Part shown: positions 39,444-47,503 of the stretch, piece by piece | How the letters are laid out: each line of letters opens with the position of its first letter | Position numbering within the stretch: the first letter of the stretch is position 1 | Origin: Luteimonas gilva | Lineage (GTDB): Bacteria; Pseudomonadota; Gammaproteobacteria; Xanthomonadales; Xanthomonadaceae | Length of the DNA stretch: 64,000 nt | Reading direction: 5' to 3' | NCBI RefSeq assembly: GCF_005239095.1 | Contig: NZ_SZUA01000001.1 | Coordinates: 1,097,049 to 1,161,048 of the forward strand | Program-made: the position numbers and the translations under genes | Notes under the pieces: model-generated | Databases searched by the model: none | Told to the model about the DNA's origin: nothing | What the model saw: the letters and a program-made list of their open reading frames with translations, nothing else

Positions 39444-40913
39444 ATGTTTTTTGAGATGCGCATCGCCCGCCGGAACCGAATCTTTCCGATCTCGCTGCTG
39501 CTTGCCGCCCTGCTGCCTTTTTCGGCCTTCGCGCAAAAGGCCGAGACCCCGGCCGAACGCACCGACCGTGCCGTGCAAGCCTTCGTGACCCAATACCGGG
39601 TGCCGGGCGCGCAGGTCGCGGTAGTCAAGGACGGCGCCATCGTCTTCTCTCGCGCTTACGGCAAGGCGAACGTGGCGCTCGACGTTCCCGCCACCAAGCA
39701 GAACGTGTTCACGCTCGCTTCGATCACCAAGGCTTTCACCGGACTGGCCGCGATGCAGGCGGTCGAGGCCGGCAAGCTCGATTTGTCCGCGCCGGTTTCG
39801 CGCTATCTGGACGGCCTGCCCGAGGCATGGCGCGCCGTCACCATCCGTCAATTGCTCAGCCATATGTCGGGCCTGCCCGACACCAATCGCGCGCCGACCG
39901 TCGACAGCAATGCCGAAGAAGCCTGGCGCTGGACGCTAGCGCAACCGGTGTACTTCGCGCCGGGCGAGCGTTTCCACTATTGCCAGACCAACTACACGCT
40001 CATCCAGCGCGTACTGAACCGGCTCTACGGCAGAAGCGAGGACGCGATGGTCGGCGAGGCGCAGATCGCCGCCGCCGGCATGGTCCGCACGCGCTACGGC
40101 GACGCGCGCGATCTGATCGTCGGCAAGGGACCCGATTATCAGTTCGTGCGTTCGACGCCCGCCGCGTCAGGCGTGCTCGAGCAACGCTATCCCGTGTCCC
40201 TGCCTTTCCATCGTGCGTCGAACGGTTTGGCGAGCACCGCTGAGGACGTGGCGCGTTGGATCATCGCGCTCGAACAAGGGAAGCTGCTCGAGCCCAAGCA
40301 GATCGAGACGATGTGGACTCCGGCCGCGTTCAACGACGGCAAGCCGGGCCAATGGGGCATGGGCTGGACGATCCTGCCGCGCGGCGCCGGGCATCGTGCG
40401 GTAGGCATGACCGGCGGCGCGCGTTCGGCCTTTTACCTGTATCCCGAAGATGATGTCGCGGTCGTCATTCTCACCAATCTCGTCGGCAGCTACCCAGAAG
40501 ACGAGATCGACCGGATCGCCACCTATTGGGCGCCCGGTTTGCGAATCACGGGCGTGCCGGCGCTGCGGATCGCGCTCGACGACGCCGGCTACGACCGCGC
40601 CGTGCAGGTCGCCGGCAACATCGCCAAAAAAGATCCCGCGCAGCGTTGGAACGAAGCCGAACTCAACGATTGGGGTTACCGATTGCTGCACAGCGGCCGC
40701 CCGCGCGACGGCCTGGAGATCATGAAGCTCGTCGTCGCGCTCTTTCCCCGCAGCGGCAACGCGGAGGATAGTTTGGGCGAGGCTTATGCGATCAACGGCG
40801 ATATCCGCCAGAGCATCGTCCATTACCGACGCTCGCTAGCCCTCGATCCTGCCAATACACACGCGACGCAGCAGATCGAACGGCTCGAAAAGAAGTCTTC
40901 CGCTGAAAATTGA
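39444..40913 (+). CDS. Serine hydrolase (beta-lactamase class C/penicillin-binding family S12), exported, TPR-like tail
   Basis: Predicted S12 hydrolase, 489 residues. Signal MRIARRNRIFPISLLLAALL. Catalytic SxxK is S93-I-T-K96 (TLASITKAFTG). The usual Y-x-N triad position reads Y179-C-Q (FHYCQTNYTLIQ), so the Asn is replaced by Gln. The third motif is likely GMTGGARSAF (KTG/HTG site). The last ~100 residues hold a TPR-like stretch (DSLGEAYAINGDIRQSIVHY). It probably acts on D-amino-acid peptides or esters rather than beta-lactams. Start ATG 39444 has AGGGG upstream; 39456 is an alternative. Confidence 0.82.
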   Translation: MFFEMRIARRNRIFPISLLLAALLPFSAFAQKAETPAERTDRAVQAFVTQYRVPGAQVAVVKDGAIVFSRAYGKANVALDVPATKQNVFTLASITKAFTGLAAMQAVEAGKLDLSAPVSRYLDGLPEAWRAVTIRQLLSHMSGLPDTNRAPTVDSNAEEAWRWTLAQPVYFAPGERFHYCQTNYTLIQRVLNRLYGRSEDAMVGEAQIAAAGMVRTRYGDARDLIVGKGPDYQFVRSTPAASGVLEQRYPVSLPFHRASNGLASTAEDVARWIIALEQGKLLEPKQIETMWTPAAFNDGKPGQWGMGWTILPRGAGHRAVGMTGGARSAFYLYPEDDVAVVILTNLVGSYPEDEIDRIATYWAPGLRITGVPALRIALDDAGYDRAVQVAGNIAKKDPAQRWNEAELNDWGYRLLHSGRPRDGLEIMKLVVALFPRSGNAEDSLGEAYAINGDIRQSIVHYRRSLALDPANTHATQQIERLEKKSSAEN

Positions 40914-40954
40914 TCCGTTGACGCAAGAAACTTATCGATGCGCCTGAAATGGAT

Positions 40955-41103
40955 CGTCATCCCGGCGAAACGAGCGAAGCGAGTTAACAGCGAAGCTGGC
41001 CCGAAGGGCGAGTGCACAGCGCGAGTCAAGCCGGGATCCAGGAATTCCGTCGAATGTGCGGATGCGTCGGAAGCCCTGGATCCCGGCTTCCGCCGGGATG
41101 ACG
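40955..41103. repeat. Family-E inverted repeat
   Basis: CGTCATCCCGGCG ... CCGGGATCCAGG on the left and CCTGGATCCCGG ... CGCCGGGATGACG on the right; arms about 12 bp each with a second inner pair. A related copy is at 49893-49964. It ends a few bases before the sulfurtransferase stop. Confidence 0.88.
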
Positions 41104-41114
41104 GCTAGGGGCGA

Positions 41115-41963
41115 CTATTCAGGCCCCGTCGCCACCGGCCGCTTCGGATCGCTGATCCATCCGCTCCACGATCCTGTGAACAGCTTCGCGCCGGGCAAGG
41201 CCGCATACGCCATCGCCAATAGATGATGGCAGGCGGTGACGCCCGAGCCGCACATCGCGACCATCTCGCGCGGATCGCTATCGCGGAGCAATTCGCGGAA
41301 CTCCTGCGCCAACCGTTCGCGGGGCTTGAAGCGACCGTCGGCCAGGTTCAAGGCATAAGGCCGATTGCGCGCGCCGAGAACGTGGCCCGCGACGCGATCC
41401 AGCGGCTCGGTCTCGCCGCGGAAGCGTTCGGCGGCGCGGGCATCGACGAGCAGACCGCCGGCATCGAGATGCGCTTGCACCCGAACGGCGTCCAGCAACC
41501 GGTCCGCGTCGAATTCGGCTTCGTAGTCCGTGCGCACCGGCGTGCGGATGTCCGTCTCCACCGGCAAGCCGAGCGCGTTCCAGCGCGCCCAGCCGCCGTC
41601 GAGCACGGCGGCGCGCCGATGGCCCAGCGCTTGCAGCAAGAACCAAAACCGCGCCGCGTAAGCGCCGTCGGCATCGTCGTAGGCTACGACCTGGGTCTGC
41701 GGGCCGATGCCCCAGGCGCCCAATTTCGCGGTGAAATCGGCCGCCTCCGGCCAAGGGTGGCGGCCCTGACCTTGCTTCGAGTGATCGGACAGATCGCGAT
41801 CCAGATGCGCGTACACGGCGCCGGGCACGTGCGCTTGCGCGTACGCGCGTTCGCCCGCCTGCGGGTCCGCGAGCGAGAAGCGGCAATCGACGACGGCCAC
41901 GTCGTCGCGCCCCAACGCCCGAGCCAAATCTTCCGCCTGCACCAGCGTGTCCCATCCGGTCAT
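41115..41963 (-). CDS. sseA: 3-mercaptopyruvate sulfurtransferase (two-domain rhodanese)
   Basis: Two tandem rhodanese domains, 282 residues. The C-terminal domain carries the active-site loop CGSGVTA (MVAMCGSGVTACHHLLAM), the motif typical of 3-mercaptopyruvate sulfurtransferases rather than thiosulfate:cyanide sulfurtransferases. The N-terminal domain is inactive-type and contains VVAYDDADGAYAARFWFLL. Start ATG 41963 overlaps the Nudix gene stop by four bases, so they form an operon with the DUF1289 gene. Confidence 0.92.
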   Translation of the reverse strand: MTGWDTLVQAEDLARALGRDDVAVVDCRFSLADPQAGERAYAQAHVPGAVYAHLDRDLSDHSKQGQGRHPWPEAADFTAKLGAWGIGPQTQVVAYDDADGAYAARFWFLLQALGHRRAAVLDGGWARWNALGLPVETDIRTPVRTDYEAEFDADRLLDAVRVQAHLDAGGLLVDARAAERFRGETEPLDRVAGHVLGARNRPYALNLADGRFKPRERLAQEFRELLRDSDPREMVAMCGSGVTACHHLLAMAYAALPGAKLFTGSWSGWISDPKRPVATGPE

Positions 41964-42589
41964 GCCGCGTTCTCCAGCCTTTGCCGCAGGTTGAACAGGA
42001 TCGAAGCCGTCGCGCCCCAGATGCGGTGTTCGGAAGCGTGCTCGTAGTTGCGGTATTCGAGCACATGGCGGGCGCGGCCGCAGTATTCGATGTCGACGCG
42101 CAACAGATTGTCAGGCGTCATCAAGTAATCCAGCGGCACTTCGAACACCGCCGCCACTTCGTTCGGATCGGGCGCGGCGACGAAACCAGGATCGACGCAA
42201 GCGACGACCGGCAGCACGCGATAGCCGGTGATCGTGGTCAGCGGGTCCAAATAGCCCCAGGGCGAGGCCGACGAAGGCGGCAATCCGATTTCCTCGTGCG
42301 CTTCGCGCAACGCGGCGGCGACCGGATCCGCGTCGCCGGCTTCGATGCGCCCACCGGGAAAACTGACCTGGCCCGCATGCTGGCGCAACGCGTCGGTGCG
42401 GCGGGTCAGCAGCACCGTCAACGCCTCCGGGCGGGGCACCAGGCCCACCAGCACCGCCGCTTCGACGGTGGCGGCGTCTTGCGGCAGCAGATCGCGCAAC
42501 TCTGCGGCGTTCCAGCCCTGCCCGGTCGGCGCTTCCGCGAGCGGATGCAGCGCTTTGCGCAAGCGGGCTTCGTCGAGCGGGAATTTCAT
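41960..42589 (-). CDS. Nudix hydrolase (CoA pyrophosphatase-like)
   Basis: Nudix protein of 209 residues. The Nudix box GGRIEAGDADPVAAALREAHEEIGL fits G-x5-E-x7-REUxEExGU. The preceding UPF0035-like region LTRRTDALRQHAGQVSFPGG suggests a CoA diphosphatase (NudL/YeaB). Start ATG 42589 chosen: it overlaps the DUF1289 gene stop (ATG within TGA region) and gives MKFPLDEARLRKAL; a frame open to 42736 is the DUF1289 coding region. Middle gene of a three-gene operon with sseA. Confidence 0.9.
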   Translation of the reverse strand: MKFPLDEARLRKALHPLAEAPTGQGWNAAELRDLLPQDAATVEAAVLVGLVPRPEALTVLLTRRTDALRQHAGQVSFPGGRIEAGDADPVAAALREAHEEIGLPPSSASPWGYLDPLTTITGYRVLPVVACVDPGFVAAPDPNEVAAVFEVPLDYLMTPDNLLRVDIEYCGRARHVLEYRNYEHASEHRIWGATASILFNLRQRLENAA

Positions 42590-42795
42590 GCGCCGCTGCG
42601 CCCGTTGCGTTCGCGCTCGGGCAATACGGTTTCCATCAGGCGCAATCTTTCGTCGTCGCCCATCGTGCTCCAGCGCGCGATTTCGTCGAGGGTGCGATGG
42701 CAGCCGCCGCACAAGCCCCGCGTGTCGATCGTGCACACGCCCGTGCAGGGACTGAGCACGGCGCGGTAGACGGGGGGCGTGGATGCGAACGTCAT
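42586..42795 (-). CDS. DUF1289 small Cys-rich protein
   Basis: 69-residue protein with SPCTGVCTIDTRGLCGGCHRTLDEIARW, the four-Cys DUF1289 motif, probably binding iron-sulfur or zinc. Its stop overlaps the start of the Nudix gene. A longer upstream frame (to 42978) reads through a family-A repeat and is not coding. Function unknown; DUF1289 is common in gammaproteobacteria. Confidence 0.85.
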   Translation of the reverse strand: MTFASTPPVYRAVLSPCTGVCTIDTRGLCGGCHRTLDEIARWSTMGDDERLRLMETVLPERERNGRSGA

Positions 42796-42829
42796 GGAAT
42801 GCGGATTATCGCCGATTCGCGATTCGGCT

Positions 42830-42925
42830 TTTGTAGGAGCGGCTTTAGCCGCGAGCTCTTTCCCCCAATCGCGATATCGCAAGGATTTGAGGGGAAAGCT
42901 CGCGGCTAAAGCCGCTCCCACAAAA
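42830..42925. repeat. Family-A palindromic repeat
   Basis: Inverted repeat with arms TTGTAGGAGCGGCTTTAGCC and GCGGCTAAAGCCGCTCCCAC around a longer loop. Lies between the DUF1289 gene and the FKBP gene. Confidence 0.9.
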
Positions 42926-42943
42926 AGCGGGGTCGCCGAAAGC

Positions 42944-42969
42944 ATTACGCCGGCATATGCCGGCGTAAT
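42944..42969. repeat. Perfect 26-bp palindrome
   Basis: ATTACGCCGGCAT/ATGCCGGCGTAAT with no loop: a completely symmetric 26-bp sequence near the 3' end of the FKBP gene. Could be a terminator (no T-tract) or a dyad site for a DNA-binding protein. Confidence 0.85.
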
Positions 42970-43004
42970 GGGGAACAACTTCGGATTCCGGCTTTAGCCG
43001 AAGA

Positions 43005-43706
43005 TCACTTCACGCTGACGAGCTTGACCTCGAAAGCGACCGCCACGTTCGGCGGGAAACCGCTGCGCGGGTCGGCGCCGAAGGCCTTTTCCGGCGGCAG
43101 CACCACTTCCCACTTCGAACCGGCCGGCATCTGCTGCAGCACTTCGCGCATCGCCTGCATGTCGACTTCGCTCAGCTTCACGCTGGGCACCGACTGGGCC
43201 TTGCCTTGGTTCGGATCGGTCGGACGCTGGCCGAACGGGAACGGGCCGGCGACTTCCAACGCGACCGTGCTGGCTGTGGTCGGCTTGGCGCCGGTGCCGT
43301 TCTCGATCACCTTGTACTGGGTGCCGTTGGGCAGCGCCTTCACGCCGGCCTGGGCCTTGTACTGGGCCAGAAACTGGTCGCTCTTGGTCTTGTTCGCGGC
43401 GGCGTCCTTATCGAACGCGGCCTTGGCCGCCTGGGCCTTGGCCTGCTGGCGCTTCTGGAAGGCCTCGACCGCCGGACGCAGCTGATCCACCGCGATCGCC
43501 GGCTGCTTCTTGGCCAGACCGTCCTGGACCGCCTTGGTCAGGGTCGCGGCATCGATTTGCTCGCCCGACTCGGCCAAGCTGCGACCGAAGTCGTAACCGA
43601 AGTAATAGCTCAATTTGCCTTTTTCGGACGTCGTGTCCTGGGCGCTGGCGGTACCGGCCGTCAGGATCAGGGCCGTGAAAGCGGCAGCTAACAAACGCAA
43701 CTTCAT
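43005..43706 (-). CDS. FKBP-type periplasmic protein with degenerate PPIase domain
   Basis: Secreted protein of 233 residues: signal MKLRLLAAAFTALILTAGTA, then an FKBP N-terminal dimerisation region (GKLSYYFGYDFGRSLAESGE, coiled-coil QQAKAQAAKAAFDKD), then an FKBP-like C-terminus. Compared with FkpA, the residues forming the isomerase pocket (Tyr/Asp-Asn/Trp) are missing: the FDNS-type loop reads FPFGQRPTDPNQ and the GW position reads DMQAMREV, though LPPEKAFGADPRSGFPPNVA is recognisable. Chaperone activity without prolyl isomerase activity is plausible. GGAGG precedes ATG 43706. Own transcription unit. Confidence 0.83.
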   Translation of the reverse strand: MKLRLLAAAFTALILTAGTASAQDTTSEKGKLSYYFGYDFGRSLAESGEQIDAATLTKAVQDGLAKKQPAIAVDQLRPAVEAFQKRQQAKAQAAKAAFDKDAAANKTKSDQFLAQYKAQAGVKALPNGTQYKVIENGTGAKPTTASTVALEVAGPFPFGQRPTDPNQGKAQSVPSVKLSEVDMQAMREVLQQMPAGSKWEVVLPPEKAFGADPRSGFPPNVAVAFEVKLVSVK

Positions 43707-43742
43707 GCAGCGATACCTCCAGAATTGGGCCTTAAATGGCGC

Positions 43743-43761
43743 GGGGCGGTAAAACCGCCCC
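43743..43761. other. Hairpin in the FKBP gene leader region
   Basis: GGGGCGGT-AAA-ACCGCCCC, a perfect eight-pair stem without a T-tract, located in the likely 5' leader of the FKBP gene (minus strand). May influence stability of that mRNA. Confidence 0.5.
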
Positions 43762-43893
43762 GATTGGAACGCGGTAGGATACCCGGGCGGCAGCTTAACT
43801 GCCACTGAGGGGCAGCCCTGTGACCGGCCCGAGCCGGCGAAGTTCCTCAGAGTGCGCCATTTCACGGTTTTTACGCCCTACTGCGAGCCCCCG

Positions 43894-44676
43894 ATGACCG
43901 AATCCCCGCTGCTCCTGACCGACCGCGGCGCCGTCCGCACGATCGCGGTCAACCGCCCCGACAAATTGAACGCGCTGGACGCGGCCACCTTGGACGCGCT
44001 GCACGCCGCCTTCGACCAGGCGGCGCAGGATCCGAACGTGCGTGTGGTGGTGCTCACGGGCACCGGGCCGAAAGCCTTCGTCGCCGGCGCCGACATCGCG
44101 CAGATGTCCGGTTTGAGCGCGGTCGAAGGCCGCGATTTTTCGCTGCGCGGCCAGCGCATGATGCGGCGCGTGGAGAAGATGCCCAAGCCCGTGATCGCGA
44201 TGGTCAACGGTTTCGCCCTCGGCGGCGGTTTGGAGCTGGCGATGTGCTGCCATCTGCGCATCGCCGCGGACACCGCCAAGGTAGGGCAGCCGGAAATCAA
44301 TTTGGGCTTGATCCCGGGCTTCGGCGGAACGCAGCGCTTGATCCGCTTGGCCGGACGCGCGGCGGCGTTGGAGTTGTGCTTGACCGGCGCGCCGATCGAC
44401 GCGGCGCGCGCTTTGCAATTGAGCGTCGTCAACCGCGTCGTGCCGGCTGCGGAGTTGGAAGCCGAAACGATGAAGCTGGCCGAGCAATTGGCCAACGCCG
44501 CGCCGCTGGCGCTGCGCGGGATGATCGACTGCGTCAACGTCGGCGCCGAATGCGGCCTGGAAGAAGGCCTGGAATACGAATCGGCGCAGTTCGGCCTGAT
44601 CTTCTCCAGCGAAGACATGCGCGAAGGCACCCGCGCCTTCCTCGAGAAGCGCAAGCCTGCGTTCAAGGGCGTTTGA
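43894..44676 (+). CDS. Enoyl-CoA hydratase (short-chain, ECH family)
   Basis: Crotonase of 260 residues. Oxyanion-hole motif PKAFVAGADIAQMSG and the second-Glu region VNGFALGGGLELAMCCHLRI followed by PEINLGLIPGFGGTQRLIRL; both catalytic Glu positions (in GGGLE and in PEINLGLIPG) are present, so hydratase activity is likely. Start ATG 43894 gives MTESPLLLTDRGAVRTIAVN; GTG 43852 upstream is rejected for lack of conservation. Followed closely by a small zinc-ribbon gene and nth. Confidence 0.92.
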   Translation: MTESPLLLTDRGAVRTIAVNRPDKLNALDAATLDALHAAFDQAAQDPNVRVVVLTGTGPKAFVAGADIAQMSGLSAVEGRDFSLRGQRMMRRVEKMPKPVIAMVNGFALGGGLELAMCCHLRIAADTAKVGQPEINLGLIPGFGGTQRLIRLAGRAAALELCLTGAPIDAARALQLSVVNRVVPAAELEAETMKLAEQLANAAPLALRGMIDCVNVGAECGLEEGLEYESAQFGLIFSSEDMREGTRAFLEKRKPAFKGV

Positions 44677-44713
44677 CGCGCGCGGTCGGTTCGTCGCGAT
44701 GGAAGAAAGCCCG

Positions 44714-45097
44714 ATGCCACCCATAGCCTGCCCGGCCTGCGCATGCCGCGACGCGCGCGGCGCGTCCGCGCACGCCGTCGTCGCGGCCTTGCGCGAAGAC
44801 GACCTGGACCGCGCGATGGATCTGGGCTTGCTCGAAACGGAACCTTGCCCGGCTTGCGACGCCTCATGCGCAGCCGCGCTGACGGACGCGCGCGATGCGC
44901 GACGGCGCGCGCTCGAAGCGCGCGAACGCTATCGCGCCCGCGGCGCGCGCCTGCAACGCCGCGCCGAAGAGTTGCGAGCCAAACGCGCCGCGACGCCGGC
45001 GGTCGACATCGGAACCAAGGCGCCCGCTTTGCCCGCCGCCGCCGCGGCTGCGCTGGCGCGGGCGAAGGCTAAAGCCGCTGGAAGCGAACCGAAATGA
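44714..45097 (+). CDS. Hypothetical protein with two CPAC motifs (zinc-ribbon-like)
   Basis: 127 residues starting MPPIACPACACRDARGASAH; a second CPACDASC follows at about residue 45, then a long Arg/Ala-rich helix and an Ala-rich tail. Two C-P-A-C knuckles suggest one zinc site. A start at 44699 is the alternative; 44714 has GGAAG upstream. Its stop overlaps the nth start (ATGA), so it is translationally coupled to endonuclease III. I do not recognise a named family. Confidence 0.6.
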   Translation: MPPIACPACACRDARGASAHAVVAALREDDLDRAMDLGLLETEPCPACDASCAAALTDARDARRRALEARERYRARGARLQRRAEELRAKRAATPAVDIGTKAPALPAAAAAALARAKAKAAGSEPK

Positions 45098-45819
45098 AGA
45101 AGGCCGCCGCCAAGACCCCGGCCCGCGCCGCGAAAAAGCCGATTTCGCCTCCCGCCAAGCCCGCGCGGCGCAGCAAAACCTTGTCGCCGGCCGAAATCCG
45201 CGAGTTGTTCGTGCGGCTGTCGGAATTGAACCCCAAGCCGACCACGGAACTGGTCTACAGCACGCCCTACGAACTGCTGGTGGCGGTGACCCTCTCGGCC
45301 CAGGCGACCGATGTCGGCGTCAACAAAGCCACGCGCCGCTTGTTCCCGGTGGCGAACACGCCGCAGGCGATGCTCGCGCTCGGCGAAGAGGGGCTCAAGA
45401 AATACATCTCGACCATCGGCCTGTACAACGCCAAGGCCGCGAACGTGATCGCGACGAGCCGCTTGCTGATCGAACGCCATCGCGGCGAGGTGCCGCGCGA
45501 CCGCGAAGCTTTGGAAGCCTTGCCTGGCGTCGGCCGCAAAACCGCCAACGTGGTGCTCAACACGGCCTTCGGCGAACCGACCATCGCGGTCGACACGCAT
45601 ATCTTCCGCGTCGCCAACCGCACCGGCCTCGCGCCCGGGCGCAACGTGCGCGAGGTCGAGGACCGTTTGCTGAAAGTGGTGCCGGCCGAATTCCGCCTGG
45701 ACGCGCACCACTGGCTGATCCTGCACGGCCGTTACGTCTGCAAGGCGCGCAAGCCGGCCTGCCCCGAATGCGTAATCCGCGATTTGTGTCGGTTCCCTGA
45801 CAAGACGCCGGCGCCTTAA
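45094..45819 (+). CDS. nth: Endonuclease III
   Basis: DNA glycosylase/AP lyase for oxidised pyrimidines, 241 residues, slightly longer than E. coli Nth because of a basic N-terminal tail (KKAAAKTPARAAKKPISPPA). Helix-hairpin-helix LPGVGRKTANVVL with catalytic Lys, Asp in TIAVDTHIFRVANR, and the [4Fe-4S] loop CKARKPACPECVIRDLC. Overlaps the preceding gene by four bases. Confidence 0.97.
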   Translation: MKKAAAKTPARAAKKPISPPAKPARRSKTLSPAEIRELFVRLSELNPKPTTELVYSTPYELLVAVTLSAQATDVGVNKATRRLFPVANTPQAMLALGEEGLKKYISTIGLYNAKAANVIATSRLLIERHRGEVPRDREALEALPGVGRKTANVVLNTAFGEPTIAVDTHIFRVANRTGLAPGRNVREVEDRLLKVVPAEFRLDAHHWLILHGRYVCKARKPACPECVIRDLCRFPDKTPAP

Positions 45820-45820
45820 A

Positions 45821-45838
45821 CCGTCATATTCCGGTCAT
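45821..45838 (+). promoter_or_regulatory. Pho-box-like direct repeat upstream of the porin gene
   Basis: CCGTCAT, four bases, CGGTCAT: two seven-base direct repeats with the spacing of PhoB sites (consensus CTGTCAT-N4-CTGTCAT). It lies right after the nth stop codon, 140 bp before the porin start. Motif match only. Confidence 0.55.
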
Positions 45839-45910
45839 TACCCGGACAAAACGGCCTGCGATCCTCCGCCGCGCCGCTCGGAAGACCGCGAAGCCCGGAA
45901 TTAAGACAGG

Positions 45911-45928
45911 CTGTCATCGCAACGAAAT
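45911..45928 (+). promoter_or_regulatory. Pho-box half-site plus degenerate half-site, porin promoter region
   Basis: CTGTCAT (perfect half-site), CGCA, ACGAAAT (weak). About ten bases downstream TACCCT could be a -10. Position about 50 bp before the porin start fits a Pho promoter. Confidence 0.5.
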
Positions 45929-45980
45929 ATTCACGCCCTACCCTGCGCGGCGTCTTTCCTCTCGCCCGAAGGGCCCTACG

Positions 45981-47252
45981 ATGAAACTCACCCCGAGCAC
46001 CCTTTCCCTCGCGCTGCTTGCGGCGCTGGCCGCACCGGCCGCGCACGCCGAAATCGCCATCGACGTGATCGGCAATTCCGAAGTCAGCTTCGAAGGCCTG
46101 GTCCAGGCGGATTTCTACAGCTTCGACACCGATCTGAACGATTACGGCGCCGACTCGGCTCCGCCCTGCTCCACCTCGACCGACTGCGACGGTAAGGATT
46201 ACCTGCAGGAACTGCGCCGCGCCGAGCTGGTGCTGAAGGGCAAGGGCCCGGGCAATATCGAATGGGTGCTGGGCTACGACGCCAAGGACGACAAGTTCCT
46301 CGACGCCAACATCAAGTACAAGTTCGGCAACAACGCGAACCACTTCATCCAGGTCGGCCAGTACAAGCAGCCGGGCGCGACGATGGAAGAGCTGTCGTCG
46401 ACCAAGAACAACGACTTCGTCTCCAAGTCGTCGATCACCAACAGCCTGGGCACCGCGCGCCGTCTCGGCGTGCAGTACAACTACGGCGACGTCAACTGGG
46501 GCCTCACCGCCAGCTACTTCGGCCGCGAACTGACCCGCAACCGCGAACACGGCAGCGGCTACGGCCTGCGCGGCTATTGGGCGCCGGTGAACGATGCCGG
46601 CAGCATCTTCCACATCGGCGCTTCCTACACCAGCAAGGACACCGACGCCGACGGCATCCGCCTGCGCGCGCGTCCGATGGCCGACATGGTCAGCTTGCGC
46701 TACATCGACACCGGCAGCAGCCTGACCAGCGCCAACAGCCTGAACAACCGCACCGACCGCGTCAGCCTGTTCGGCGCGGAAGCCTTGTGGGTCACCGGCC
46801 CGTTCAAGCTGCAGGCCGAGTACATGAACATCGACGTGGACCGCTACGGCAACCTGAAGAACTTCAGCGGCGACGGCTACTACGTTTCCGGCCTGTGGAA
46901 CATCACCGGCGAAACCTGGGGCTACAAGTCCGGCACGCCGGTCACCAACCTGCCGGAAGAACCCGGCATCGGCCTGTGGCAGCTGGGCCTGCGCTACGAC
47001 ACCATCGATCTGAACGACGGCAACATCGCCCCGCCCCTCACTCCGACCGGCGCGCCGATCGTCAACGGCGTCCTGGGCGGCAAGATGGACTCCTGGACCT
47101 TGGGCGTGAACTGGTACTGGCGCTCCAACTTCAAGTTCATGCTGAACTACGTGGCCGTGAAGCAAGAGAAGTACAACAACGCCGTGGGCTTCCGCCGCGA
47201 CGTGCACGACGATCCGAACATCATCGAAGCGCGCGCGCAGTTCTACTGGTAA
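45981..47252 (+). CDS. Phosphate-selective porin (OprP/OprO family)
   Basis: Outer-membrane channel of 423 residues. Signal KLTPSTLSLALLAALAAPAA followed by HAEIAIDVIGNSEVSFEGLV; then alternating amphipathic beta strands such as YLQELRRAELVLKGKGPGNI, WVLGYDAKDDKFLDANIKYK, HFIQVGQYKQPGATMEELSS and a final WYWRSNFKFMLNYVAVKQEK...EARAQFYW, ending in an aromatic residue as expected for BAM-dependent barrels. This is the OprP/OprO pattern. Pho-box-like sites upstream and pst genes downstream point to phosphate uptake under starvation. Terminator follows. Confidence 0.88.
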   Translation: MKLTPSTLSLALLAALAAPAAHAEIAIDVIGNSEVSFEGLVQADFYSFDTDLNDYGADSAPPCSTSTDCDGKDYLQELRRAELVLKGKGPGNIEWVLGYDAKDDKFLDANIKYKFGNNANHFIQVGQYKQPGATMEELSSTKNNDFVSKSSITNSLGTARRLGVQYNYGDVNWGLTASYFGRELTRNREHGSGYGLRGYWAPVNDAGSIFHIGASYTSKDTDADGIRLRARPMADMVSLRYIDTGSSLTSANSLNNRTDRVSLFGAEALWVTGPFKLQAEYMNIDVDRYGNLKNFSGDGYYVSGLWNITGETWGYKSGTPVTNLPEEPGIGLWQLGLRYDTIDLNDGNIAPPLTPTGAPIVNGVLGGKMDSWTLGVNWYWRSNFKFMLNYVAVKQEKYNNAVGFRRDVHDDPNIIEARAQFYW

Positions 47253-47288
47253 GCAAGCATCCACAACCCCCGTCGTGGATAGGGCAGG

Positions 47289-47320
47289 AAGGCGCGGCGA
47301 AAGCCGCGCCTTCTTTTTTG
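47289..47320 (+). terminator. Intrinsic terminator of the porin gene
   Basis: AAGGCGCGGC-GAAA-GCCGCGCCTT-CTTTTTT: ten-pair stem with a GNRA-like loop and T-tract, 37 bases after the stop. Confidence 0.92.
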
Positions 47321-47420
47321 GCGCAGAGAACCCGGGCCCGCGAACCGCACGCCCCGCCCGAGCGGCCGTCCTGAACGCCTCGCCCGCCCCGCTGCGCCCT
47401 CGATGACGTTTTTGCCGAGC

Positions 47421-47438
47421 TTGTCATCGCATTGTCAC
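47421..47438 (+). promoter_or_regulatory. pstS: Pho box upstream of pstS
   Basis: TTGTCAT-CGCA-TTGTCAC: near-perfect Pho box with two half-sites and four-base spacer, about 65 bp before the pstS start. TTATGA at 47446-47451 could be the -10. Confidence 0.8.
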
Positions 47439-47503
47439 GGGACCGTTATGAAATGCGCGCGGACGGGCTGGGGCCCGTACTTTTCCTCCAAGGAGTCGCA
47501 CCC

